From: Bacteroidota bacterium
Lineage (GTDB): Bacteria; Bacteroidota; Bacteroidia; SpSt-205; S141-50
Assembly: GCA_015490695.1 (NCBI GenBank)
Contig: WFXK01000030.1
Coordinates: 1-9,043 of the forward strand
Reading direction: 5' to 3'
Length of the DNA stretch: 9,043 nt
A program made the position numbers and the translations under genes. Positions 1 to 6,882 of the stretch are shown here, one piece after another; within the stretch, counting starts at the first letter, position 1, and each line of letters begins with the position of its first letter. The notes beneath the pieces are model-generated. The model ran no database searches. It saw only the letters and a program-made list of their open reading frames with translations, and was not told the DNA's origin.

Positions 1-32
1 ACATATAACCCAAATTTGAAAACATTTTTTTC

Positions 33-40
33 TATGTTTG
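33..40 (+). promoter_or_regulatory. Candidate Bacteroidota -7 element for the pdhB operon
   Basis: TATGTTTG matches the Bacteroidota -7 consensus TAnnTTTG and lies 8 bases before the ATG at 49. A TTTG (15-18, inside the palindrome CAAATTTG at 11-18) lies upstream, but the spacer is 14 bases instead of the usual 19-21, so the -33 assignment is poor. The element overlaps the alternative ATG at 34, which favours the start at 49. If real, the leader is only a few bases long. Confidence 0.35.
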
Positions 41-48
41 TCCTCCGT

Positions 49-1035
49 ATGGCACGAGTGCTGCAATTTAGGGAAGCGCTAAGAGAAGCTATGATTGAAG
101 AAATGGAACGCGATGAACGCGTCTTTCTAATGGGAGAAGAAGTAGGACTTTATGACGGCGCCTATAAAGTAAGTCAAGGGATGTTAAAACGCTTTGGTCC
201 TAAACGAGTCATAGACACTCCTATATCAGAATTAGGTTTTGCGGGTATTGGTGTGGGTGCCGCTATGGCAGGTCTACGCCCTATTATTGAATTCATGACC
301 TTTAATTTCTCCTTAGTTGCTATAGACCAAGTGGTAAACTCGGCTGCTAAGATGTTACACATGAGTGGGGGACAATTTCCTGTGCCTATTGTCTTCCGTG
401 GTCCAAGCGGTGCAGCAGGACAACTTGCCCAACAACACTCCCAATGCTTTGAAAACTGGTATGCAAACGTCCCAGGACTTAAAGTCCTTAGTCCAAGCAC
501 TCCTAAGGATGCTAAAGGATTGTTAAAAGCCGCTATTAGAGACGATAACCCTGTGCTGGTCATGGAATCTGAACTAATGTACAGCATGAAAGGAGAGGTT
601 CCTGAAGACCCAGAATTCGTTATCCCCATAGGGAAAGCAGATATCAAACGAAAAGGAAAAGATGTAACGATTATCTCCTTTGGTAAAATGGTTCATGTTG
701 CTTTAGAAGCCTGTAAACGTTTAGAGAAAGAAGGAATAGATGCAGAAATGATTGATTTACGTTCTTTGCGTCCATTAGATGTTGAAACCATTATTCAATC
801 GGTGAAGAAAACGAATAGAGCGGTTGTTGTAGAGGAGTCTTGGCCCTTAGCCAGTTTATCCGGTGAAATTGCCTATTGGATTCAAAAGAACGCTTTTGAT
901 TATTTAGATGCACCTGTGTTGCGCGTAACAGGGGCTGATACCCCTATGGCTTATGCCCCTACTTTAGTAGAAGCCTATATGCCAAACCCACAACGAGTTA
1001 TCAAAGCCGTAAAAAAAGTCCTTTATATAAATTAA
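49..1035 (+). CDS. pdhB: Pyruvate dehydrogenase E1 component, beta subunit
   Basis: This is the beta chain of the thiamine-diphosphate-dependent E1 heterotetramer, which decarboxylates pyruvate and acetylates the E2 lipoyl group in the cytoplasm. The 328-residue product is full length for the family. The N-terminal pyrimidine-binding part carries FREALREAM, then GEEVGLYDGAYKVSQG (about residues 29-44) with the cofactor-contacting Glu of the GEEV motif. IDTPISE, FMTFNFS, AAQ/QQHSQ-type and ENWYANVPGLKV motifs follow. The C-terminal transketolase-like domain has DLRSLRPLD, VVVEESWP and VTGADTPM. These motifs closely follow mitochondrial PDHB, which favours pyruvate over branched-chain 2-oxoacids. 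I chose ATG 49 (MARVLQFREA) because family members start just before this motif; the in-frame TTG at 16 and ATG at 34 add residues with no family counterpart. No E1 alpha gene is present downstream. It leads a run with the next two genes. Confidence 0.93.
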   Translation: MARVLQFREALREAMIEEMERDERVFLMGEEVGLYDGAYKVSQGMLKRFGPKRVIDTPISELGFAGIGVGAAMAGLRPIIEFMTFNFSLVAIDQVVNSAAKMLHMSGGQFPVPIVFRGPSGAAGQLAQQHSQCFENWYANVPGLKVLSPSTPKDAKGLLKAAIRDDNPVLVMESELMYSMKGEVPEDPEFVIPIGKADIKRKGKDVTIISFGKMVHVALEACKRLEKEGIDAEMIDLRSLRPLDVETIIQSVKKTNRAVVVEESWPLASLSGEIAYWIQKNAFDYLDAPVLRVTGADTPMAYAPTLVEAYMPNPQRVIKAVKKVLYIN

Positions 1036-1043
1036 ATAAGGTT

Positions 1044-1832
1044 ATGGCGTACGAAACCATCTTATATGAAACTCCTGCGCCCTTTGTTGCGCAAATCACC
1101 CTTAACCGCCCAAAAGTCTATAACGCCTTCAACGAACAAATGGGAAAAGAGTTCTTAGATGCTTTAAAAGTGGTTCAAAAAGACAAGAACATTCGGGCAG
1201 TTATTCTAACAGGAAGCGGAGACAAAGCATTTTGCTCAGGGCAAGATTTAAAAGAAGTTCAGCAAAAGCCTGACCAACCTTTAGGCGCTATCGTAGAAAA
1301 ACGTTATAATCCTATGGTAAAAACCATTTTAGAGATGGAAAAGGTCTTTATAGGGGCATTGAATGGGGTAGCAGCAGGAGCAGGAGCAGGACTTATTTTA
1401 GCTTGTGATTATGTTATTGCAGCAGAACACGCCTCCATGCTCTTTGCTTTCATCAATATCGGATTGGTTTTAGATACAGGTTCTTCGTTTTTATTGCCTC
1501 GCTTAGTTGGCTGGCGCAAAGCCTTTGAATTAGCTACCAACGGAAAAAGAATCTCAACAGAAGAAATGCTCCGTTATGGCATGATTAATGAAGTAGTATC
1601 TTTGGAACAATTACAACACCGTGCATTAGAAGTCGCTAAATTTTATGCAGAAAAACCTCCTATCGCTCTGGGACTAACAAAGAAAATGCTGTATAAAGGT
1701 TGGAATGCTTCCTTAGAAGACGCTTTACAAACAGAACTTTACTATCAACAAATTGCAGGAAATACACAAGATTATAAAGAAGGGGTTCAAGCGTTCTTAG
1801 AGAAGCGCAAGCCCAACTTTAAGGGAGAATGA
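1044..1832 (+). CDS. paaG: PaaG-like enoyl-CoA hydratase/isomerase
   Basis: This is a crotonase-superfamily enzyme of 262 residues, a normal length, acting on an acyl-CoA thioester in the cytoplasm. The two oxyanion-hole segments are FCSGQDL (residues 63-69) and VAAGAGAGL (109-117). It resembles E. coli PaaG along most of its length: ERxYNP-type segment near 85-90, NGVAAGAGA, IAA, FAF, LLPR, YQQIAG, and a C-terminus of the form DYKEGVQAFLEKRKPNFKG. The GLVLD segment places Asp144 at the position of the catalytic Asp of PaaG (GLIPD), while the position of the classical hydratase Glu in GGGCEL is Gly116. This argues for a PaaG-type isomerase rather than an ordinary beta-oxidation hydratase. PaaG isomerises the ring-epoxide of phenylacetyl-CoA or shifts enoyl-CoA double bonds; no other paa gene is visible, so the actual substrate is open. 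It starts 8 bp after pdhB and overlaps the transporter gene by 4 bp, so co-transcription is likely. Confidence 0.82.
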   Translation: MAYETILYETPAPFVAQITLNRPKVYNAFNEQMGKEFLDALKVVQKDKNIRAVILTGSGDKAFCSGQDLKEVQQKPDQPLGAIVEKRYNPMVKTILEMEKVFIGALNGVAAGAGAGLILACDYVIAAEHASMLFAFINIGLVLDTGSSFLLPRLVGWRKAFELATNGKRISTEEMLRYGMINEVVSLEQLQHRALEVAKFYAEKPPIALGLTKKMLYKGWNASLEDALQTELYYQQIAGNTQDYKEGVQAFLEKRKPNFKGE

Positions 1833-3049
1833 AACTGCATTGGCAAATTTTCATTGGTATGTTATTGGGAGGGGTGTATGGCTACTTCCTCCCGGATAAA
1901 ATCCATTGGGTTTCATGGATGGGTGAACTCTTTTTACGATTGTTAAAAATGGTTATTGTCCCCCTGTTAATCGCTTCTATGGTCTCTGGAGTAACTTCCT
2001 TGGGCGATACGAAACAATTAGGACGCCTAGGACTAAGAACCATCGCTTGGTATTTAACAACCAGCTTGTTTGCTATCCTTGTTGGAATGACCTATGTACG
2101 TTTATTGGCTCCAGGCGTTGGAGTAGAAATTCATCTATCACAAGAACCTTTAAGTTTGAAAACGCAACATCTTACTTTAAAAGATTTTTTACTTCGTATG
2201 ATTCCAGAAAACGTTCTTAAAGCGATGATGGAGATGGAGATGTTACCTATTATTGTTTTTTCTTTGCTCTTAGGGATTTTTATCACACAAGTACCCAAAG
2301 AAGAACATAGAAGTTTATTGACCCGTTTTTTTCAGGGGTTCTTTGATGCAATGATACAAATGACGCATTTTATTATTCGTTTTACGCCTTATGGGATATT
2401 TGGATTATTAGCCAGCGTAGTTGCCCATTATGCTGCCGATAAAAAAGCATTTGTGTCTTTAATGGAGTCCTTAGGGGGGTATATGATTGTAGTGCTTTTG
2501 GGTTTAGCTACTCATGCCCTTGTTACACTACCTTTGTTGACACGTCTTATAGGTCGGTTTTCTGCTTTTAAATTAATAAAAAAGGTGCGGTTAGCGCTAT
2601 TAACGGCATTCTCTACGTGCTCTTCTTCTGCGACCATGCCTACAACTTTACAGGTTTTAGAAGAAAATGCTAAGGTTTCTAATCGTTATACTTCTTTTGT
2701 TATCCCTTTGGGAGCGACTATCAACATGGACGGCACAGCGCTTTATGAATGTGTTGCGGCTATTTTTGTTGCCCAACTCTACGGCATAGAACTAACATGG
2801 GGGCAACAATTTGTCGTGGTATTAACAGCCTTGTTAGCCTCTATTGGAGCAGCAGGCATCCCTATGGCAGGGATTGTGATGATGACTGTGGTGTTTTCTG
2901 CTGTTGGTATCCCTATGGAAGGCATTGCCATTGTGCTTACAGTAGATAGAATCTTAGATATGTTCCGTACTGTAGTGAATGTTTGGAGTGATATTTGCGG
3001 GACGGCTACGATTGCTGCTTTAGAAGGCTCGCCTCCAAAGTTAGATTAA
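1829..3049 (+). CDS. Glutamate/aspartate:cation symporter (DAACS family)
   Basis: This is an inner-membrane secondary transporter of the dicarboxylate/amino acid:cation symporter family, 406 residues, with hydrophobic segments from residue 5 to about 395. The family's re-entrant hairpin 1 serine motif appears as STCSSSATMP (262-271). The unwound TM7 motif is NMDGTA (299-304), hairpin 2 contains AAGIPMAG (341-348), and TM8 reads from Asp373 through LDMFRTVVNVWSD. Against the archaeal homologue GltPh, Asp377, Arg380, Thr381, Asn384 and Asp388 align with Asp394, Arg397, Thr398, Asn401 and Asp405. The Asp394 and Arg397 equivalents bind the amino group and side-chain carboxylate, so an acidic amino acid is more likely than a C4-dicarboxylate. 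Whether Na+ or H+ drives it cannot be read here. The ATG shares ATGA with the stop of the preceding gene, which implies translational coupling. No convincing terminator follows the stop. Confidence 0.9.
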   Translation: MKLHWQIFIGMLLGGVYGYFLPDKIHWVSWMGELFLRLLKMVIVPLLIASMVSGVTSLGDTKQLGRLGLRTIAWYLTTSLFAILVGMTYVRLLAPGVGVEIHLSQEPLSLKTQHLTLKDFLLRMIPENVLKAMMEMEMLPIIVFSLLLGIFITQVPKEEHRSLLTRFFQGFFDAMIQMTHFIIRFTPYGIFGLLASVVAHYAADKKAFVSLMESLGGYMIVVLLGLATHALVTLPLLTRLIGRFSAFKLIKKVRLALLTAFSTCSSSATMPTTLQVLEENAKVSNRYTSFVIPLGATINMDGTALYECVAAIFVAQLYGIELTWGQQFVVVLTALLASIGAAGIPMAGIVMMTVVFSAVGIPMEGIAIVLTVDRILDMFRTVVNVWSDICGTATIAALEGSPPKLD

Positions 3050-3137
3050 CAAAAGCGATGTCCATTTTTTAAGAGTAAAATACTTGCTTGATTAAGTAAA
3101 AAAGTGCATTTTTGTATAGGTTTAGTTTTTAGTAGCG

Positions 3138-3951
3138 ATGGAAAGAATAAGTTTATTTGTCTTCTTTCTGATAGCAGGTGTTTACTCTCGGCAGGTTGAG
3201 TGGCTATTTCAAGCTATTAAAGTCAACGATATAGAGAGAGTTAAGCGGATATTAGCAAGAGGAGTGGACTTAAATATCGCAGGTGAGCATGGGGATACCC
3301 CTTTGCATGTTGCTGCCCGTTATGGGCGTCTTGAAATTGTAAAATACCTTATAGGGAATGGAGCAGAGGCAAATATTAAAATGGTTCTACTCCTTTACAC
3401 TATGCTGCCAAATCAGGGAATCCAGAGGTTGTAGAATATCTCATAGAGGAGGGAGCAGACGTCAATGTTATAGAAATACACCCTTACTCTATGCTGCAAA
3501 ACAAAGTAATTTTGAAGTAGCAAAGACACTTATAGAAAACGGTGCAGATGTTAATGTCCATGATAACTATCTTATGATTACGCCTTTACATCATGCAGTG
3601 AAAGTAGGGAATTTTGATTTAGTAAAATACCTTGTAGAGAAAGGAGCGGACGTAAATGGGAAAGATAAACACAAAAACACCCCTTTGCATTACGCTGTAA
3701 GTTGGAAACATTGGAAAATAGCAAAATATCTTATAGAAAATGGTGCCCATGTTAATGTTCATAACGAAAATAAAGAAACTCCTTTACACACCGCTGCAAA
3801 AGCAGGGAATCTTGATATGGTAAAATACCTTGTAGAAAAGGGCGCTCATGTGAACGTTAAGAACCATAAAGGAAAAACACCATTAGATATTGCAAAGAAA
3901 TATAAGCATGAAAAAGTCGTTGAATTCTTAAAAGAAGCCCGAAAACATTAG
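3138..3951 (+). pseudogene. Secreted ankyrin-repeat protein, broken by two frame changes
   Basis: The start at 3138 gives a hydrophobic signal peptide (ISLFVFFLIAGVYSRQ), an N-cap repeat and one ankyrin repeat. The reading frame ends at 3434. Ankyrin sequence continues in two other frames: TPLHYAAKSGNPEVVEYLIE from about 3389 to 3469, then TPLLYAAKQSN onward from 3478 to the stop at 3949-3951. Each change is a net loss of one base modulo three. Both fall in the loop between one repeat's GA-x-x-N and the next TPL. In canonical repeats of this locus 18 nt separate these marks, but here there are 11 nt (3378-3388) and 8 nt (3470-3477), as if 7 and 10 bp had been lost. With the breaks ignored the protein would have an N-cap, six repeats and a C-cap, like a shorter copy of the gene at 4004. 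A degraded paralogue is the likeliest reading; sequencing error or unusual frameshifting remain possible. A -7-like TAGGTTTA (3117-3124) lacks a -33 partner. Confidence 0.8.
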
Positions 3952-3978
3952 TTCAAAGAGTGAAAAACACTATTTTTG
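3948..3978 (+). promoter_or_regulatory. Predicted Bacteroidota promoter of the intact ankyrin gene
   Basis: TATTTTTG (3971-3978) is a full match to TAnnTTTG. Nineteen bases upstream stands TTAG (3948-3951), three of four matches to the -33 TTTG. The -33 element overlaps the stop codon of the broken ankyrin gene. Transcription would begin a few bases past 3978, giving a leader of roughly 20 nt before ATG 4004. It suggests the intact gene is transcribed on its own. Confidence 0.5.
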
Positions 3979-4003
3979 TTGCAAAGCCAAAAGGTAATTA
4001 ACA

Positions 4004-5326
4004 ATGCTAAAAAAGGGCTTTCTTTTCTTTGTTGTCATAAGATTTTTATATGCTCAAGGGCTTGAAAAAATGCTTTTTGTGGCTATTGAAAACAATGATT
4101 TGCCAGAAGTAAAAAGGTTAATTGCGGAGGGGGTGGATGTAAATGGTTATTGGCAGCGTAAGACTCCTTTGCATAAGGCAGCAGAAGAAGGATATTTAGA
4201 GATTGTAAAATTTCTCATAGAGCAGGGAGCTGATGTAGGTATTAGAGATAAGTATCGGCAGACGCCTTTGCATAAAGCCGCCTACAAAGGACATTTAGAG
4301 GTGGTAAAATTCCTTATAGAACAGAAAGCTAAAATAAACGCTAAGGACTGCTACGGGGAGACTCCTTTACACTGTGCAGCATGGAAAGGACATTTGGAAG
4401 TAGTAAAGTACCTTATTGATAAGGGTGCTGTTGTAAATAGCAGGGATGCTGTTCGCGAGACCCCCTTACATGAAGCGGCATTAGCAGGACATATCACTAT
4501 TATAAAATATCTTATTGAAAAAGGCGCAAACATAGCAGCACAAAGTAGCTATGGAGAAACTCCTCTGCATTACGCCGCAAGGAACGGACATGCTGCTGTT
4601 GTACGATATTTGGTAGAAAAAGGTGCTAATATCAATGCTCAAGATATTTACGGCGAATCACCTCTACATCAAGCGATACTAAAGGGACATTTTAACATTG
4701 TAAAATACCTTGTAGAAAAAGGGGCGGTCATTGACATCCGCGATGCGAATAATGAAACCCCTTTATATATTGCTATACGAAAAGGATATAGTGCTATAGT
4801 GAAGTATCTTGTAGAAAAAGGCGCTAATATTCAGGTTCAAAATAAAATGGGAGAAACACCTTTACATGAAGCAGCACGAAGTGGATTTGTAGACATTGCG
4901 AAATTCCTTATAGAACAAGGCGCTGTTATTGATGCTAAGGATAATGATAGTGAAACCCCTCTACACGAAGCCGTATGGAAAGGGTATCTAAGCATGGTAA
5001 AACTGCTTTTGGCAAAAGGAGCTTATATTGAAGCCAGAGATAAATATACCTTAACACCCCTACATAAAGCAGCATGGAAAGGCTATTTAGCCATTGTAAA
5101 ATGCCTTGTAGAAGAAGGTGCTGATGTCAACGCAAAAACTCAAACTAAATTAACCCCCTTACACTACGCTGCATGGAAAGGGCATTTAGAAGTGGTAAAA
5201 TACCTTATAGAAGAAGATGCTGTTGTGAACGCAAAAGATGAAAATGGAAAAACCGCCTTGGATATTGCAGATGAAGAAAACCATTACGAGGTTGTTAAAT
5301 TCTTAGAACAATTTCAAAGTGATTAA
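4004..5326 (+). CDS. Secreted ankyrin-repeat protein (N-cap, 11 repeats, C-cap)
   Basis: A 440-residue protein made almost wholly of ankyrin repeats, a fold that mediates protein-protein contacts and has no catalytic activity of its own. Residues 1-18 (MLKKGFLFFVVIRFLYAQ) look like a Sec signal peptide ending at Ala-Gln, so I infer export to the periplasm or beyond; there is no lipobox. An N-cap (about 20-53) precedes eleven full repeats whose [TS]PL motif starts at residues 54, 87, 120, 153, 186, 219, 252, 285, 318, 351 and 384. A C-cap (TALDIADEEN, 417-440) follows. Every step is exactly 33 residues. No second domain and no type IX sorting domain is visible. The start is supported by the signal peptide and by AAAAGG about 9 nt upstream. 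It lies 52 bp after a broken paralogue and its stop is one base from that of the convergent lipoprotein gene. The partner is unknown. Confidence 0.92.
   Translation: MLKKGFLFFVVIRFLYAQGLEKMLFVAIENNDLPEVKRLIAEGVDVNGYWQRKTPLHKAAEEGYLEIVKFLIEQGADVGIRDKYRQTPLHKAAYKGHLEVVKFLIEQKAKINAKDCYGETPLHCAAWKGHLEVVKYLIDKGAVVNSRDAVRETPLHEAALAGHITIIKYLIEKGANIAAQSSYGETPLHYAARNGHAAVVRYLVEKGANINAQDIYGESPLHQAILKGHFNIVKYLVEKGAVIDIRDANNETPLYIAIRKGYSAIVKYLVEKGANIQVQNKMGETPLHEAARSGFVDIAKFLIEQGAVIDAKDNDSETPLHEAVWKGYLSMVKLLLAKGAYIEARDKYTLTPLHKAAWKGYLAIVKCLVEEGADVNAKTQTKLTPLHYAAWKGHLEVVKYLIEEDAVVNAKDENGKTALDIADEENHYEVVKFLEQFQSD
4163..5251 (+). repeat. Eleven in-phase 99 bp ankyrin-coding tandem repeats
   Basis: The ankyrin gene contains eleven direct repeats of exactly 99 bp (33 codons), each starting at a [TS]PL codon triplet, followed by a partial twelfth unit (C-cap). 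Copies are recognisably alike, for example gtaaaataccttatagaa-type stretches recur in several units, but codons differ widely. The array therefore looks old and kept by protein-level selection rather than freshly amplified. Related units occur in the broken gene just upstream, so recombination between the two genes is possible. Confidence 0.85.
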
Positions 5327-5327
5327 A

Positions 5328-6182
5328 TCAAGAGCCCTGTTCCTTAATAAACGCTAAGACCGAAGGACTCTTTGCCAAACCAAAATAAGTAGTACTATCT
5401 TGAAAAGGTAGCAAAGGATAAATCGTATGAATAAGCACTCCTTGTATCTTTGTTGTATTATTCCAAAAACGAAGAGCATTTTCTAATTGTTCTCGTTTAT
5501 GGCTTCCTAAAAGGTTCATTTGTAACAATAGTGGTTTATTAAACGGTTGTAATTGCCTTTCTAATAAAGGATTGATACGATGTGCCATAGCGCCATAACT
5601 GGCTTGTAAGGGCGGATACTGATAAGGAATCATGAAATAATCCAGATGCTGATGCCATTGAAAATGTTTCCATCTGCCTGCTTTGGCGCAATAGCTCCAG
5701 CGAAGTGCAGGATATTGTTGTTTTAATGCCGTAAAAAACTCATTCCATTGTTGTTCAAAGGGTTCCCATGCCTGCCATTGATTTCCTACAATCACTACAG
5801 AGGGAGGATAAAAACGAAGACGATGCAATAACGATGTTAATTGCTGATGAAAAGTCCGAAGATAATCTAATTTCCCCTCAGGAGGCGCTTCAAAATGACT
5901 ACAAAATAACCAATAAGGGGTATGCGTCTGCGCTAAATACTTGACTAAAGTAGGGACCTGCAGTGTACAAAGCGAATCTATAATGCCTTCTTGGGAAACA
6001 ATAATTTCTAAACACACCCCTTTCCATCCTAAGGAATCCATTTGTAAAAGTCCCTGATAGAAGTGGAAAGTGTCTACAGGTTCGTCTAAACGAATACTTG
6101 CCCAAAAGGTTGTCGGTTTCGTAGAAGTGGAAACTAAACTACATCCCAGAATTAAAAAGAAAGCACTTAAAATTTTTTTCAT
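5328..6182 (-). CDS. Lipoprotein with TIM-barrel, GH113-like fold; probable non-enzyme
   Basis: A 284-residue protein with a lipoprotein signal: MKKILSAFFLILGC, so Cys14 is the likely lipidated residue. The rest reads like a (beta/alpha)8 glycosidase-type domain. GWKGVCLEI (52-60) and the strand before HFEAPPEGK (96-104) fit early barrel strands; VVIVGNQW (129-136), LDYFMIPYQYPP (180-191), KPLLLQMNLLG (216-226) and the C-terminal GVLIHTIYPL segment follow. The order and spacing recall GH113-like proteins of Bacteroidota, which have a Glu after the fourth strand (G-N/T-E) and another after the seventh (KPxLxxE). Here those places hold Gln135 and Met222, so I infer a binding or scaffold role rather than hydrolysis. 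Family assignment is from motif memory only and is tentative. Its ATG overlaps the stop of the beta-barrel gene by 4 bp, implying coupled translation and perhaps assembly together at the outer membrane. Confidence 0.75.
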   Translation of the reverse strand: MKKILSAFFLILGCSLVSTSTKPTTFWASIRLDEPVDTFHFYQGLLQMDSLGWKGVCLEIIVSQEGIIDSLCTLQVPTLVKYLAQTHTPYWLFCSHFEAPPEGKLDYLRTFHQQLTSLLHRLRFYPPSVVIVGNQWQAWEPFEQQWNEFFTALKQQYPALRWSYCAKAGRWKHFQWHQHLDYFMIPYQYPPLQASYGAMAHRINPLLERQLQPFNKPLLLQMNLLGSHKREQLENALRFWNNTTKIQGVLIHTIYPLLPFQDSTTYFGLAKSPSVLAFIKEQGS

Positions 6183-6844
6183 TTACTTTCTCGTCCTCGT
6201 TTTTCCATTTCTCGGAATAGGAATCCGAATTGGATTCCAAAGCCGCTTACTTGGTCTTTTCTTGGATCTTTGCCTAATTGTCCAATGTTGTCGATGTAAT
6301 CGGTTTGAGGGTTTAGGACTTTGTAATAAAATTCTATATGGACGTGGTGGCTGACACGGAAGTGGAGTCCTATTTGCAGGGGGAACATCAGGGCGTTAGT
6401 CGGGTAGTTTTCTCCTTCGTTTCGGGTTTGGAGTTGTTCTACTAAGGATTTTCCCTCGGCATCTTTAGGGGTAAAGAAGAAGAAACCAATTCCTGGGGCG
6501 AAGAAAGGGTATAAACGGCTTTCTTTTTTTATACGAATTTTTACTTGGAGGGTAATATAGCGGTAAGTGGTACTGAAGTAAGTGTTGTAAATGGGTTTTT
6601 CTTGTGCTAAGGTGCGGTTTTCTGCACGTAGCGTTCCCCAGCCAAAAGAGAAATAGGGCGTTGCTCTGCGAGGCGCTTCAAACTCTATATGCAGTACTCC
6701 TCCCGCATTAAAACGCTCCCATGAGGCTTTTTTATCCAATAAATCCCCACGATAACGTAAAAACTCCATCCCAACACATGCCTCCAACCTCGGATGAATC
6801 TGCCCGTAAAGGAAACTAAACACTAATAAAGTAACCCATCTCAT
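6179..6844 (-). CDS. Outer-membrane beta-barrel protein (DUF6089/OMP_b-brl type)
   Basis: A 221-residue protein with a signal peptide (MRWVTLLVFSFLYGQ, cleavage near Gly14/Gln15). Alternating hydrophobic and polar strands rich in aromatic residues follow: VGMEFLRYRGD, GGVLHIEFEA, TPYFSFGWG, YITLQVKIRI, LYPFFAPGIGFFFF, FPLQIGLHFRV, VHIEFYYKVL and a last strand VSGFGIQFGFLF (199-210). TDYIDNIG (181-188) before the final strand is a motif common in Bacteroidota 8-stranded barrels of the DUF6089 kind. The protein ends in a charged tail (REMEKRGRESK) past the last strand. I chose ATG 6844 over the in-frame TTG at 6853 because the TTG lies inside the predicted -7 region and ATG gives a normal signal peptide. 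It is the first gene of a two-gene operon with the lipoprotein. Whether it is a pore, an adhesin or an anchor is not readable. Confidence 0.82.
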   Translation of the reverse strand: MRWVTLLVFSFLYGQIHPRLEACVGMEFLRYRGDLLDKKASWERFNAGGVLHIEFEAPRRATPYFSFGWGTLRAENRTLAQEKPIYNTYFSTTYRYITLQVKIRIKKESRLYPFFAPGIGFFFFTPKDAEGKSLVEQLQTRNEGENYPTNALMFPLQIGLHFRVSHHVHIEFYYKVLNPQTDYIDNIGQLGKDPRKDQVSGFGIQFGFLFREMEKRGRESK

Positions 6845-6850
6845 CCCGTT

Positions 6851-6882
6851 CAAAAATAATGCCTTTTTGCTATGCTTTCAAA
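6851..6882 (-). promoter_or_regulatory. Predicted promoter of the beta-barrel/lipoprotein operon
   Basis: Read on the minus strand, TTTG (6882-6879) is followed after 20 bases by TATTTTTG (6858-6851), a full match to the Bacteroidota -33/-7 consensus. The ATG at 6844 begins 6 bases past the -7 element, so the transcript should be leaderless or have a leader of a few bases. The -33 element is half of the palindrome CAAATTTG (6879-6886), whose other half serves the opposite promoter. Confidence 0.65.

Noticed and set aside
174..647. Open frame on the minus strand inside pdhB (157 codons)
   Set aside because: It is antisense to a strongly conserved enzyme and has no recognisable motif or start signal.
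2749..2949. Cys-rich plus-strand open frame within the symporter gene
   Set aside because: Lies in another frame of the conserved NMDGTA/hairpin 2 region; the cysteines arise from shifted codons.
3081..3113. Possible terminator after the symporter gene: TACTT-N8-AAGTA and AAAAA-GTGCA-TTTTT
   Set aside because: Stems are five pairs and mostly AT, and the first is followed by A rather than T residues; too weak to call.
3358..3477. Separate gene starting at ATG 3358
   Set aside because: Up to 3477 this frame gives non-ankyrin residues in a region where ankyrin sequence lies in the other two frames; it is part of the broken gene.
4163..5251. 99 bp direct repeats as a CRISPR-like or mobile repeat array
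   Set aside because: The repeats code for ankyrin units in frame without spacers.
5899..6105. Minus-strand open frame within the lipoprotein gene
   Set aside because: Same strand, different frame from a gene with a clear lipoprotein signal; no independent support.
6070..6354. Plus-strand open frame across the lipoprotein/beta-barrel junction
   Set aside because: Antisense to two supported, overlapping genes; its hydrophobic composition is a by-product of the opposite strand.
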